Below are positions 25,816 through 34,858 of a stretch of DNA of 64,000 bases, one piece after another. The stretch is from an uncultured Piscinibacter sp. (GTDB lineage: Bacteria; Pseudomonadota; Gammaproteobacteria; Burkholderiales; Burkholderiaceae_C). Numbering within the stretch: position 1 is the first letter of the stretch; the number at the start of each line of letters is the position of its first letter. The position numbers and the translations under genes were made by a program. The stretch spans positions 496,001 to 560,000 of the forward strand of contig NZ_CALFYO010000021.1 of assembly GCF_937952055.1 (NCBI RefSeq). Reading direction: 5' to 3'. The notes under the pieces were generated by a model, which did no database searches, was not told where the DNA came from, and saw only the letters and a list, made by a program, of their open reading frames with translations.

Positions 25816-26552
25816 GCGCCTGTGCCGTACGCCTCGTCGACCTGACGGTGACGCACCAGCGCCACCCGGCCGTGCACCACCTCAGCGGCGAGCTGGCCCT
25901 GGGCTCGCTGACCGCGGTGATCGGCCCCAACGGCGCCGGCAAGAGCAGCCTGCTCGACGCCCTCGCCGGTCGACTGCCGGCGAGCTCGGGCCGCATCGAG
26001 ATCGCGCCGCGACTGGTCGGCCGCATCGCCTACCTGCCGCAGCAGGCGCAGATCGACCGCAGCTTCCCGATCGGCGTGCTCGACCTCGTCGCGCTCGGCC
26101 ACTGGCCCAAGTGCGGCGCCTTCGGCGCGATCGACGGGCTGCTGCGCGAGAAGGCACGCGAGGCGCTGGCCTCGGTGGGCCTGTCGGGCTTCGAGCGGCG
26201 CCGCATCGGCGAGCTCTCGGTCGGCCAGTTCCAGCGCGTGCTGTTCGCGCGCGTGCTGTTGCAGGACGCGCAGCTGATCCTGCTCGACGAGCCCTTCAAC
26301 GCGATCGACGCGCGCACCAGCGCCGACCTGCTCGCCGTGGTGCGGCGCTGGCACGGCGAATCGCGCACCGTCGTCGCGGTGCTGCACGACATGGAGCTGG
26401 TGCGCGAGAACTTCCCGCAAGCGCTGCTGCTCGCCCGCGAGCCGGTGGCATGGGGCCCGACCGCGCAGGTGCTGCGTGCCGAGAACCTGTTCCGAGCACG
26501 CCAGATGGCCGAGCGCTGGGACGAGTCGGCGCCGGTGTGCGAGAGGGCCTGA
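25812..26552 (+). CDS. Zinc/manganese ABC transporter ATP-binding protein (ZnuC-like)
   Basis: 246 residues. Walker A GPNGAGKSS lies at 38-46, the Q-loop in IAYLPQQAQIDRSFPIGVLD, the signature LSVGQFQR at 135-142, and Walker B LILLDEPFNAID at 155-166, followed by VLHDMELV. The spacing and the RSFPIGVLD stretch are typical of the metal-chelate ATPases of the ZnuC/MntB group. It couples by ATGA to the His-rich peptide gene, and the permease starts 2 bp after its stop. It energises uptake of a divalent metal, zinc by context. Confidence 0.9.
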   Translation: MSACAVRLVDLTVTHQRHPAVHHLSGELALGSLTAVIGPNGAGKSSLLDALAGRLPASSGRIEIAPRLVGRIAYLPQQAQIDRSFPIGVLDLVALGHWPKCGAFGAIDGLLREKAREALASVGLSGFERRRIGELSVGQFQRVLFARVLLQDAQLILLDEPFNAIDARTSADLLAVVRRWHGESRTVVAVLHDMELVRENFPQALLLAREPVAWGPTAQVLRAENLFRARQMAERWDESAPVCERA

Positions 26553-26554
26553 GC

Positions 26555-27430
26555 ATGGGCCTGCACGAGCTGCTGATCCAGCCCTTCGCCGAGTTCGGCT
26601 TCATGCGCCGCGCGCTGGTGGCCTGCGTGGCGCTGGCGCTGGGCAGCGCGCCGATGGGCACGCTGCTGGTGCTGCGCCGCATGAGCCTGATGGGTGACGC
26701 GATGGCGCACGCGGTGCTGCCCGGGGCGGCGATCGGTTTCGCGATCGCCGGCTTCTCGCTGACGGCGATGGGCGCGGGCGGACTTGCCGCCGCCTTGCTG
26801 GTGGCCGTGCTCGCCGGCTGGGTCGCGCAGGTGACCACGCAGCGCGAGGATGCCAGCTTCGCCGCCTTCTACCTCATCGCACTGGCCGCCGGCGTGCTGA
26901 TTGTCTCGACGCACGGCAGCCCTGTGGACCTGATGCACGTGCTGTTCGGCAGCATCCTCGCGGTGGACGATGCCGCACTGGTCACGGTGGCCGGCGTGGC
27001 CAGCCTCACCCTGCTCGTGGTCGCGGCGGCCTACCGGCCGCTGCTCGTCGCCAGCGTGGATCCCGGCTTCCTGCGCTCGGTGGGCGGCCACGAGCGCGCG
27101 CTGCACTTCGTCTTCCTCGGCCTGGTGGTGCTCAACCTCGTTGCCGGCTTCCAGGCGCTGGGCACGCTGATGGCGGTGGGCCTGATGATGCTGCCGGCCA
27201 CCGCGGCGCGCTTCTGGGCACGCGAAGTGTGGAGCCTCGCCGCCGTGGCCACGCTGATCGCCCTGATCAGCGCCGCCGGCGGCCTGCTGCTGAGCTACCA
27301 CCTGCAGCTGCCCTCCGGCCCGGCGATCGTGCTGCTGGCGGGTGCCGGCTACCTCGTCTCGCTCGCCGCCGGCCGGCACGACAGCTTGCTGGCGCGGCGC
27401 ATCGCCCTGCACGCCCATCGCGTCGCCTGA
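26555..27430 (+). CDS. Zinc/manganese ABC transporter permease (ZnuB-like)
   Basis: 291 residues with eight or nine hydrophobic segments. ABC-3 family motifs include VLRRMSLMGDAMAHAVLPGAA near residue 42 and LVAGFQALGTLMAVGLMMLP near 195. The DAMAHAVLPG loop is the characteristic ATPase contact of metal-type permeases. The start at 26555 gives the family's normal N-terminus; the frame is open upstream inside the ATPase gene. The ZnuA-like gene begins 6 bp after its stop. Confidence 0.92.
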   Translation: MGLHELLIQPFAEFGFMRRALVACVALALGSAPMGTLLVLRRMSLMGDAMAHAVLPGAAIGFAIAGFSLTAMGAGGLAAALLVAVLAGWVAQVTTQREDASFAAFYLIALAAGVLIVSTHGSPVDLMHVLFGSILAVDDAALVTVAGVASLTLLVVAAAYRPLLVASVDPGFLRSVGGHERALHFVFLGLVVLNLVAGFQALGTLMAVGLMMLPATAARFWAREVWSLAAVATLIALISAAGGLLLSYHLQLPSGPAIVLLAGAGYLVSLAAGRHDSLLARRIALHAHRVA

Positions 27431-27436
27431 ACCGCC

Positions 27437-28330
27437 ATGTCCGTCGCCCGCCTCGCCGCCCTCGCCTTCGCGCTGCTCGCCGTGGCGATGCCGTTGCGCG
27501 CGCAGACCGCCAAACCGCTGCAGGTGGTGGCGAGCTTCTCCATCCTTGCCGACATGGCGCGCGAGGTGGCCGGCGATGCCGCGCAGGTGCACTCGCTGGT
27601 CGGCCCGAACGCCGATGCCCACGTGTTCGAGCCGACGCCGGCCGACGCGCAGCGGCTCGCCCGCGCCGACCTCGTCGTCGTCAACGGCCTGCACTTCGAG
27701 GGCTGGATCGACCGCCTGGTGCGCAGCTCCGGCTACCGCGGGCCGGTGGTCGAGGCGTCCAGGGGCATCACCCCGCGCCGCGCCGGGCGCAGCATCGATC
27801 CGCACGCGTGGCAGAGCCTCGTCCATGCGCAACGCTACGTCGAGAACCTCCGTGCCGCGCTGGTGGCCGCCGCGCCGCATCAGGCCGCGGCCATCGACGC
27901 GCGGGCGAGGGCCTACGCGCAGAAGCTCGCCGAGCTCGACGCCAGCGCCCGCGCCGCCTTGGGCGCCGTGCCGCAGGAGCAGCGCCGCGTGGTCAGCTCG
28001 CACGATGCCTTCGGCTACCTCGGCGAGGCCTACGGCATCACCTTCGTCTCGCCGCGCAGTTGGAACACCGACAGCGAGGCCTCGGCCGCCGCCGTGGCCG
28101 CGGTGATCCGCCAGGTGCGGCTGCACCAGGCGCGCGCGCTGTTCGTCGAGAACATCACCGACCGGCGCAGCATCGAGCGCATCGCGCAGGAAACCGGTGC
28201 GCAGGTGGGCGGCACGCTCTACTCCGATGCCCTGTCGCTGCCCGGCACCGGCGCCGACACCTATCTGAAGATGGTCGCCCACAACGTGAAGACGATCGCC
28301 ACGGCCCTGCAGGCCGCGACGGCGCGCTGA
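27437..28330 (+). CDS. Metal-binding ABC transporter substrate-binding protein (ZnuA-like, no His-rich loop)
   Basis: 297 residues with a signal peptide (cleavage near residue 22, PLRAQT). Cluster A-I binding-protein ligands can be placed: His62 in DAHVFEPTPAD, His123 in DPHAWQ, His189 in SSHDAFGYLGEAYG and Asp264 in YSDALSLPG. This H-H-H-D set fits Zn or Mn. The flexible His-rich loop found in many ZnuA proteins is absent. Zinc is favoured because the operon begins with a Zur-like gene. The protein delivers metal from the periplasm to the ZnuB-like permease. Confidence 0.9.
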   Translation: MSVARLAALAFALLAVAMPLRAQTAKPLQVVASFSILADMAREVAGDAAQVHSLVGPNADAHVFEPTPADAQRLARADLVVVNGLHFEGWIDRLVRSSGYRGPVVEASRGITPRRAGRSIDPHAWQSLVHAQRYVENLRAALVAAAPHQAAAIDARARAYAQKLAELDASARAALGAVPQEQRRVVSSHDAFGYLGEAYGITFVSPRSWNTDSEASAAAVAAVIRQVRLHQARALFVENITDRRSIERIAQETGAQVGGTLYSDALSLPGTGADTYLKMVAHNVKTIATALQAATAR

Positions 28331-28353
28331 CCCGGGCAGGCTCGGGCTGCACG

Positions 28354-28872
28354 ATGAGACCGCTCGCCCTGATCGTCCCCTGGCTGTTCGCGCTCGCCGT
28401 CCCCGCCTGGGCCGGCCAGGCCCACGAGCATGGTGCGGCCAGGCTCGACGTCGCCGCCGATGCGGGCACGCTGAACCTTTCGCTGGACACGCCGATGGAC
28501 AGCCTGCTCGGCTTCGAGCGCGCGCCGCGCAACGACGCGGAAAGGCGCGCGGTCGAGAAGCTGGTCGCCACGCTGCGCGCCGCCAACACGCTCTTCGCCT
28601 TCGACGCCACGGCAGGGTGCAGCCTGGCCTCGGTGGAACTCCGTTCGGCTGCCTTGGGCCTTGGCCCGGCCGCGATGGGCCCGTCGGACGGGCATGGTGA
28701 TCTCGAGGCCGAGTTCGGCTTCCGCTGCCGGGGTGCGCCGGCCTACGTCGAGGTTGGCCTGTTCGAGGCCTTCCCGCGCCTGGCGCGGCTGGACGTGCAG
28801 ACCGCCACGGCCAAGGGCCAGCGCAAGCTGGTGCTGAGGCGCCCGGCCAGCCGGATCGATCTGGCCCGCTGA
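28354..28872 (+). CDS. DUF2796 family periplasmic protein
   Basis: 172 residues. The signal peptide MRPLALIVPWLFALAVPAWA is followed by QAHEHGAARLDVAADAGTLN, the DUF2796 opening with its HEHG metal-like motif. The middle carries LDTPMDSLLGFERAP, and the C-terminal half has EAEFGFRCRG and a final beta-rich segment. It is secreted or periplasmic. DUF2796 genes occur in zinc-responsive operons with an ABC ATPase, an FtsX-like permease and a DUF3299 gene, exactly the next three genes here. A role as a zinc-binding component of that export or trafficking system is plausible but unproven. Confidence 0.85.
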   Translation: MRPLALIVPWLFALAVPAWAGQAHEHGAARLDVAADAGTLNLSLDTPMDSLLGFERAPRNDAERRAVEKLVATLRAANTLFAFDATAGCSLASVELRSAALGLGPAAMGPSDGHGDLEAEFGFRCRGAPAYVEVGLFEAFPRLARLDVQTATAKGQRKLVLRRPASRIDLAR

Positions 28873-28873
28873 C

Positions 28874-29572
28874 GTGATCGAGTTGCGCGCGCTCCGCTAC
28901 GCCTGGCCACGCACCGGCCATGACTGCCTGGCCATCGACGCGCTGAGCGTCGGCGCCGGCGAGTTGCTGTTCCTGCACGGCCCCAGCGGCTGCGGCAAGA
29001 GCACGCTGCTGTCGCTGCTGGCCGGCGTGCTGCTGCCACGCGAGGGCACGGTGTCGCTGGCGGGGTGCTCCTGGGCGTCGCTGCCCGCTGCGGCACGCGA
29101 CGCTCACCGTGCCGATCATGTCGGCTACCTGTTCCAGCAGTTCAACCTGCTGCCCTGGCTGAGCGTGGGCGAGAACGTGCTGCTCGGCTGCCGCTTCTCG
29201 CGCCTGCGCGCCGCTCGTGCCGCGCAGCGCAGCGGCTCGCCGGCCGGCCAGGCGCGATCGCTGCTGCAGCACGTCGGGCTGGCGCCGGCACTGTGGCCGC
29301 GCGCGGCGCGCGAGCTGTCGGTCGGCCAGCAGCAGCGTGTCGCCGCCGCTCGTGCGCTGATCGGCAGGCCCGAGGTGGTGATCGCCGACGAGCCGACCTC
29401 GGCGCTCGACGGCCCGCTGCGCGACGGCTTCATGGACCTGCTGATCGGCGAATGCCGCGACAGCGGCAGCACGCTGGTGTTCGTCAGCCACGACGAGCGC
29501 CTGGCCCGCCGCTTCGACCGGGCCGTGTCGCTGCCCGAGTTGAACCGGGCCGCCCAGGGGACCGCGACATGA
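28874..29572 (+). CDS. ABC transporter ATP-binding protein, LolD/MacB-like
   Basis: 232 residues from a GTG start 1 bp after the DUF2796 stop. Walker A GPSGCGKST is near residue 36, the LolD-type Q-loop VGYLFQQFNLLPWLSVGENV near 79, signature LSVGQQQRVAAARAL near 150 and Walker B VVIADEPTSALD near 171. This subgroup works with FtsX/LolC-type permeases in moving lipoproteins or extracting substrates, not classical import. Its stop overlaps the permease start by ATGA. In this operon it probably powers the FtsX-like partner. Confidence 0.9.
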   Translation: MIELRALRYAWPRTGHDCLAIDALSVGAGELLFLHGPSGCGKSTLLSLLAGVLLPREGTVSLAGCSWASLPAAARDAHRADHVGYLFQQFNLLPWLSVGENVLLGCRFSRLRAARAAQRSGSPAGQARSLLQHVGLAPALWPRAARELSVGQQQRVAAARALIGRPEVVIADEPTSALDGPLRDGFMDLLIGECRDSGSTLVFVSHDERLARRFDRAVSLPELNRAAQGTAT

Positions 29573-30843
29573 GCGCGCTGCTGCGCCTGGCGGCTGCCAG
29601 CGGCTGGAACCGCCGCGGCACGCTGTCGCTGGTCGCGCTGTCGATCGCGCTGGCCACGCTGCTGCTGCTCACCTTCGAGCGCGTGCGCCTGGACGTGCGC
29701 GAGAACTTCGCGCAGGCGGTGAGCGGCACCGACCTGGTGGTGGGCGCGCGCACCGGTCCCGTCCAGCTGATGCTCTATGCGGTGTTCCGCCTCGGCGGCG
29801 CGACCAACAACATCCGCGTCGAAAGTCTGGCCGCGATCGCGCAGCACCGCGCGGTGGCCTGGGTGGTGCCGCTGTCGCTGGGCGATTCGCACCGCGGCTT
29901 CCCGGTGCTGGGCACGACGAGGGACTACTTCGAGCGCTTCCGCCACGGCGACAGGCAGCCGCTGGCGCTGGCCCAGGGCGCGCCCTTCAGCGGCGACCTC
30001 GACGGTCTGTACGGCGTCGTGCTCGGCGCGGAGGTGGCGCAGCGCCTGCACTACCGGCTCGGCGAGCGCCTCGTGCTCGCCCATGGCGGCGGCGCCCTGC
30101 CCGGCAGCGAGCACGCCGACAAGCCCTTCACCGTGGTCGGCATCCTCGCGCCCACCGGCACGCCGGTGGACCGCACGCTGCACATCAGCCTGCAGGCGCT
30201 GGAGGCGATCCACCTCGACTGGGCGGCCGGCGTGCCGATGAAGGGCGTCGCCATCCCCGCCGAGCAGGCCCGCAAGTTCGACCTCGAGCCGCGGCAGGTC
30301 ACCGCCGCGCTGGTCGGCCTGAAGGGCCGCGCGGCAGTCTTCGCGGTGCAGCGCTTCGTCAACGAATACGAGGGCGAGCCGCTGATGGCGGTGCTGCCGG
30401 GCGTGGCGCTGGACGAACTGTGGAACGTCGTCGGCGTCGGCGAGAAGCTGCTGCTGGCGCTGTCCGGCCTGGTCGCGCTGGTCAGCCTGGCCGGGCTGGT
30501 CGCGACGGTGCTCGCCGGCCTGAACGAACGCCGTCGCGAGCTCGCGGTGCTGCGCGCCGTCGGTGCCGGGCCGCGCCACATGTTGCTGCTACTCTCCGCC
30601 GAGGGCCTGCTGGTCACGCTGTCCGGCGTATGGCTGGGCTGGCTGGCCAGCCTGGCGCTGATCAAGGGACTGGGGCCCTGGGTGCAGTCGACCTACGGCG
30701 TGGCGCTGAATCTCTCCGCGCCGAGCGCGTCGCAGTGGCAATTGCTCGCCGGGGTGCTCGCCGCCGGCGTGCTGGCCAGCCTCGTGCCGGGCCTGCACGC
30801 CTACCGGCTGTCGCTGTCCGACGGGCTCGCCCCGCGCAGCTGA
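29569..30843 (+). CDS. FtsX-like ABC transporter permease
   Basis: 424 residues. One N-terminal membrane helix (LSLVALSIALATLLLLTF) is followed by a periplasmic domain of about 250 residues (MacB_PCD-like, from SGTDLVVGARTGPVQLML). The C-terminal FtsX domain has three helices, with LNERRRELAVLRAVGAGPRH between the first two. This is MacB/LolC architecture: a mechanotransmission machine rather than an importer channel. It is coupled by ATGA to its ATPase. Together with DUF2796 and DUF3299 it forms a module repeatedly found in zinc-starvation operons; the substrate is unknown. Confidence 0.9.
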   Translation: MSALLRLAAASGWNRRGTLSLVALSIALATLLLLTFERVRLDVRENFAQAVSGTDLVVGARTGPVQLMLYAVFRLGGATNNIRVESLAAIAQHRAVAWVVPLSLGDSHRGFPVLGTTRDYFERFRHGDRQPLALAQGAPFSGDLDGLYGVVLGAEVAQRLHYRLGERLVLAHGGGALPGSEHADKPFTVVGILAPTGTPVDRTLHISLQALEAIHLDWAAGVPMKGVAIPAEQARKFDLEPRQVTAALVGLKGRAAVFAVQRFVNEYEGEPLMAVLPGVALDELWNVVGVGEKLLLALSGLVALVSLAGLVATVLAGLNERRRELAVLRAVGAGPRHMLLLLSAEGLLVTLSGVWLGWLASLALIKGLGPWVQSTYGVALNLSAPSASQWQLLAGVLAAGVLASLVPGLHAYRLSLSDGLAPRS

Positions 30844-30856
30844 ACGAGGAAAACTC

Positions 30857-31423
30857 ATGACGAAGACACTGCTCTCGATGCTCACGGCACTGGCCATCGC
30901 GCTGCCCACCGCCTGGGCCCAGGACAAGCCGGCCGCCAAGCCCGGCGCCGCGCGCGGCGCCCATGCCGAGATCACCTGGGACGAGTTGGTCCCTCCCGAC
31001 TGGGATCCGCTCAAGCAATTCAAGGACATGAACTTCGGCGTGTTGAGCGACGCCGACCCGCGGGCCGCGGCGATGCTCAAGAAGATGCGCGAGGTGTGGG
31101 ACAACGCGCCGGTCAACAACGCGATGGACGGCAAGGCGATCCGCATCCCCGGCTACGTGGTGCCGCTGGAGGAAGGCAAGAGCGGCATGACCGAGTTCCT
31201 GCTCGTGCCCTACTTCGGCGCCTGCATTCACTCGCCGCCGCCGCCGTCCAACCAGATCATCCACGTGCGGCCGCAGGAACCGGCCAAGGGCCTCAAGTCG
31301 ATGGACACGGTGTGGATCGACGGCACGCTGCGCACGCTGCGCTCCGACACCTTCATGGGCACGAGCAGCTACCGGCTCGATGCGGTGGCGGTCGAGCGCT
31401 ACGTCGAGAAGCCGTCGAAGTAG
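30857..31423 (+). CDS. DUF3299 family periplasmic protein
   Basis: 188 residues with a signal peptide (cleavage near residue 22, TAWAQD). The DUF3299 hallmarks are ITWDELVPPDWDP near residue 40, IRIPGYVVPLEEGKSGMTEF near 95 and the strip YFGACIHSPPPPSNQIIHV near 115, whose Cys and His residues could hold a metal. It is last in the zinc operon, preceded by AACGAGGAAAACTC with a GAGG ribosome site. Periplasmic metal handling is the likely theme; no enzymatic activity is known. Confidence 0.88.
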   Translation: MTKTLLSMLTALAIALPTAWAQDKPAAKPGAARGAHAEITWDELVPPDWDPLKQFKDMNFGVLSDADPRAAAMLKKMREVWDNAPVNNAMDGKAIRIPGYVVPLEEGKSGMTEFLLVPYFGACIHSPPPPSNQIIHVRPQEPAKGLKSMDTVWIDGTLRTLRSDTFMGTSSYRLDAVAVERYVEKPSK

Positions 31424-31430
31424 GCGGGCG

Positions 31431-32198
31431 TCACTTCAGGCCGTCGTAGAGCAGCTTCGCGCCGGTCAGCGCCATGCCGGCGTAGGCGAGGCGGTAGAAC
31501 CAGCCGGGGTCGATGCGCTTCGTGGCCCACACGCCGAGCCACACGCCGATCGGTGCCAGCGGCATCAGCGCCAGCGAGGTGGTCATGTTGCGCAGATCGA
31601 TCAGGCCGAGCCAGGCATAGGGAATCCACTTCGACAGGTTCACCGCAGCGAAGAACACCGCCGCGGTGGCGGCATAGCGCATCGGGTTCAGCCGCAGCGG
31701 CAGCACGTAGGCGTTGAACGGCGGGCTGCCCGCGTGGGCGACGAAGCTGGTGAAGCCCGAGGCGATGCCGAGCACGAAGCCCAGCGGCCTGCCCGGCGCC
31801 GGACTGTCGGCGCGCGGGGGGAACAGCAGCCGCTGCGCGAGGAAAAGCAGCGTGAGCGCGCCCACCACCGCCGCCACGGTGGCCGTGCTGAGCACGCCGA
31901 ACAGCAGCGTGCCCACCACCGTGCCCAGCAGCCCCGCCGGCAGCAGCAGGCGCAGCAGGTCACGATCGCAGTGCCGCCACAGCTGCTGCAACCCGGTGGC
32001 GTCCATCACCAGCAGCAGCGGCAGCATGATCGCCGCCGCCTGAGGCACGGGGATCGCCAATGCCATCAGCGGCACCGCCAGCGAGCCGAAGCCGCCGAGG
32101 AAGCCGCTCTTGGACAGTCCCATCATCAGCACCGCCGGCACGGCGACGGCATAGAAGGCCGCGTCGTGGATCAGCGGCCAGGCGTTCCATGCCGTCAT
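31431..32198 (-). CDS. TSUP (TauE/SafE) family permease
   Basis: 255 residues with eight hydrophobic segments. The two TSUP repeats begin with GLSKSGFLGGFGSLAVPLMA (residues 27-46) and GIASGFTSFVAHAGSPPFNA (near 150). Family members export or import sulfur-containing anions such as sulfite or sulfonates. It is convergent with the zinc operon (7-bp gap) and divergent from the DUF1841 gene, so it is not part of either. The substrate cannot be read from the sequence. Confidence 0.9.
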   Translation of the reverse strand: MTAWNAWPLIHDAAFYAVAVPAVLMMGLSKSGFLGGFGSLAVPLMALAIPVPQAAAIMLPLLLVMDATGLQQLWRHCDRDLLRLLLPAGLLGTVVGTLLFGVLSTATVAAVVGALTLLFLAQRLLFPPRADSPAPGRPLGFVLGIASGFTSFVAHAGSPPFNAYVLPLRLNPMRYAATAAVFFAAVNLSKWIPYAWLGLIDLRNMTTSLALMPLAPIGVWLGVWATKRIDPGWFYRLAYAGMALTGAKLLYDGLK

Positions 32199-32215
32199 AG
32201 GGTGACAATTGTCGG

Positions 32216-32647
32216 ATGTTTGCCCCTTCCCAGAATGACGTGCGTCGCTTCTTCTGCGACACCCAGCGCAAGCGCCGCTCGGGTGCGCCGCTCACGCCGA
32301 TGGAGACGCTCGCCGCCGACTGGATCGCCGCGCACCCGGAGTACCACGCCGAGCTCGACGACGTCGACGCGGCGCTCGCCGCCGTCTACGACGTCGAGGG
32401 CGGTCGCACCAACCCCTTCCTGCACCTGTCGATGCACCTGACGATCACCGAACAGGTGTCGATCGACCAGCCGCGTGGCATCAAGCAGGCCTTCGGGCTG
32501 CTCGCCGCGAAGCGCGGCTCGGCGCACGAGGCGCAGCACGAGGTGATGGAGTGCCTCGGCGAGATGGTGTGGGCCTCGCAGCGCAGCGGGCTGCCGCCGG
32601 ACGGCGAGCGCTACCTGGAGTGCGTGCGGCGGCGCGCGACGCGCTGA
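32216..32647 (+). CDS. DUF1841 family protein
   Basis: 143 residues, starting MFAPSQNDVRRFFCDTQRKR and containing PLTPMETLAADWIAAHPEYH and NPFLHLSMHLTITEQVSIDQ, the DUF1841 core. His and Glu residues are frequent (HLSMHL, AHEAQHEVMECLGEM), suggesting a helical metal-binding fold, but no activity is known. It is soluble and cytoplasmic, transcribed alone: divergent from the TSUP gene (17 bp) and convergent with the GGDEF-EAL gene (8 bp). Confidence 0.88.
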   Translation: MFAPSQNDVRRFFCDTQRKRRSGAPLTPMETLAADWIAAHPEYHAELDDVDAALAAVYDVEGGRTNPFLHLSMHLTITEQVSIDQPRGIKQAFGLLAAKRGSAHEAQHEVMECLGEMVWASQRSGLPPDGERYLECVRRRATR

Positions 32648-32655
32648 GGCCCCCG

Positions 32656-34692
32656 TCAGACGACCCTGAGCGACTCGCTGGCCAGAAGCGACTGCTGGCG
32701 CGTCTCCCCGAACAGCGAGTTGCGGAACACCGAGGATTCACCGCGGTCGCCCAGTGCCCACAGCAGGAGGTTGCGCGCCGGCATCGGCTTGGCGAACAGG
32801 TAGCCCTGCAGTTCGTCGCAACCCATCTCGGTGAGGATCTCCTGCTGACGCGGGTTCTCCACGCCCTCGGCGACCACCTTCAGGCCGAGCGCGTGGGCCA
32901 GCTTCAGCACCGCGTCGACGACCGCACGCGCGTCCGGGCTGTGCTCCAGATCCTGCACGAAGCTGCGGTCGATCTTCAATTCTTCGGCCGGCAGCTTGCG
33001 CAGGTAGGCCAGGCTCGAATAACCCGTGCCGAAGTCGTCGATCGACAGGTGCACACCGAGCTCGCCCAGGCGCCGGAAGGTCTCCTGCGTCGCGCGCGTG
33101 TCCTCCATCGCCGCCGACTCGGTGATCTCGCAGGTGAACAGCGAAGGACGGATCTTGTGGCGCTTGAGCGCCTCGGTGATGCGGTCGACGATGTCGTCCT
33201 GGCGCATCTGGTAGGCCGACAGGTTGATCGCCACGCGCATGCGCAGGCCCTTGTCGCGCCAGGCGCGTGCCTGCCGGCAGGCATCCTCGACGAGCCAGTC
33301 GCCCAGCGCGCCGATCAGCCCGGAGCGTTCGGCCAGCGGCACGAATTCGCCCGGCATCACCAGGCCCTGCTTCGGGTGGTTCCAGCGGATCAGCGCCTCG
33401 GCGGCGGTGACCTTGCCGCTGCGCGCATCGATCTTGGGCTGGAAGTACAGCTCCAGCTCGTTCTTCGCGATGGCCCGCTTGAGGTCACGCACCATCTCGA
33501 AGTTCCGCCTCGCGTCGTGGTCCATCTCCGGCGCGAAGAACGCATGGCGCGTGCCGCCGGCGCGCTTGGCGGCGTACATCGCCGCATCGGCACGAGGAAT
33601 CAGCTTGTTCGCGCGGCATCCGTCCGGGTACAGCGCAATGCCCACCGAGCAGGAGATGTTGACTTCGCGCGTTTCCACCTTGTAGGGCCGGCTGAGGATC
33701 TCGATCAGCGCCTTTGCCACCTTGGCCACCGCCTCCTGCGAAGTGACGGCGGGCATGAGCAGCAGGAACTCGTCGCCGCCGACGCGCGCGGCCACGTCGG
33801 CACCGCGCGTGATGGAGCGCAGCCGCACACCCACCTGTTCGAGCACGCGATCGCCGCAGGCGTGTCCGAAGGTGTCGTTGACCGGCTTGAAGCCGTCGAG
33901 GTCGATGAACAGCACGGCGAGCTCGCCGCGCTTGGCGTCGCAGCGTTTGGCAGCCGCGACCAGGCGCTCCTCGAAGAATTGCCGCGTCGGCAAACCGGTG
34001 AGCGCGTCGGAGACCGGGCTGCGCGCGCTGCGTGGCGGGGTCTCGACGGCGTCTCCGCCGTGCTGCAGCACCGCGCACAGCACAGCCGCGACGACGGCGA
34101 GAACGCCGAGCACCGCCAACTCGTCCCAGGCGGTGACCGGCACGGCCGGGTCGTTGGCCAAGAAGCCGGTCAGTGCCAGCGCGACGACCGCCGACGCCGC
34201 CAGGGCCGATGTCGCGCGTGTCCAGGCGGCCAGTCGCGGTCGCTGCCACGGCACGTACAACGCGATGCAGGCCAGCGCCAGCGTGACGATGAGCACGCCT
34301 TCACCCACTGGCAGGTCAATCGGCGCATAGCGGAACAGCTCCGGCAGCAGCAGCATCGCGAAGGCATAGGCGGCCGACGCCGTCGCCGTGGCCGCGGCCA
34401 GCGCACCGGCGATCGAGCCCATCGCCCACGCCCGCGCCGTGATCAGGCCGAGGAAGGCCAACGCGAGTGCAGGCAGCCAGGCAAGCAGGGAAGGCATGCC
34501 TGAGGCGGCAACGAGCGTGCCTTCCACGCGCAGCGTGTGCGCCGGCCACCACAGGCCGCAGGCGACCAGCACTGCCGCGCCGCCGCGAATTGCCGTGGCC
34601 AGCGGTCGCGCACGGCGGTCGGCGAGCGCCGCCATGCCGGCAGCCAGCCACAGCAGCAGCGCGGTGACGACGAAACAGGCGGCAACGAGCAT
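32656..34692 (-). CDS. Membrane-anchored GGDEF-EAL protein
   Basis: 678 residues from the preferred Met at 34692; two Met codons about 20 residues upstream are alternatives. Six or seven hydrophobic segments fill the first 230 residues. The GGDEF domain has an intact active site VGGDEFLLL and an inhibitory RxxD (RGAD) five residues before it. The EAL domain keeps the catalytic set AEALIRW, INLSAYQ, CEITESA, IDDFGTGYSSLAYLRKLP, KIDRSF and VAEGVEN. Both activities, cyclic-di-GMP synthesis and hydrolysis, could therefore be functional. The sensor region has no known ligand-binding domain. It stands alone, convergent with DUF1841. Confidence 0.92.
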   Translation of the reverse strand: MLVAACFVVTALLLWLAAGMAALADRRARPLATAIRGGAAVLVACGLWWPAHTLRVEGTLVAASGMPSLLAWLPALALAFLGLITARAWAMGSIAGALAAATATASAAYAFAMLLLPELFRYAPIDLPVGEGVLIVTLALACIALYVPWQRPRLAAWTRATSALAASAVVALALTGFLANDPAVPVTAWDELAVLGVLAVVAAVLCAVLQHGGDAVETPPRSARSPVSDALTGLPTRQFFEERLVAAAKRCDAKRGELAVLFIDLDGFKPVNDTFGHACGDRVLEQVGVRLRSITRGADVAARVGGDEFLLLMPAVTSQEAVAKVAKALIEILSRPYKVETREVNISCSVGIALYPDGCRANKLIPRADAAMYAAKRAGGTRHAFFAPEMDHDARRNFEMVRDLKRAIAKNELELYFQPKIDARSGKVTAAEALIRWNHPKQGLVMPGEFVPLAERSGLIGALGDWLVEDACRQARAWRDKGLRMRVAINLSAYQMRQDDIVDRITEALKRHKIRPSLFTCEITESAAMEDTRATQETFRRLGELGVHLSIDDFGTGYSSLAYLRKLPAEELKIDRSFVQDLEHSPDARAVVDAVLKLAHALGLKVVAEGVENPRQQEILTEMGCDELQGYLFAKPMPARNLLLWALGDRGESSVFRNSLFGETRQQSLLASESLRVV

Positions 34693-34858
34693 CGGGCGGG
34701 ACGGACCTATGGGGTGGACAGAGGCGCGACACCGCAGGACCGGGCCGGCCTCGATCGCCATCTTCATGCCGATCTGTCCCGTCCCGGGTGCCCTGAGGCT
34801 CACCAAAGCGCCTCGGCCGTGACGCACGCCGCACCCGCGCGGACATGCCCCCCCTGAA

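Noticed and set aside
28354..31423. Interpretation as a LolCDE lipoprotein-sorting system
   Set aside because: Only one permease is encoded and it is embedded in a zinc operon with DUF2796 and DUF3299, so Lol function is unlikely.
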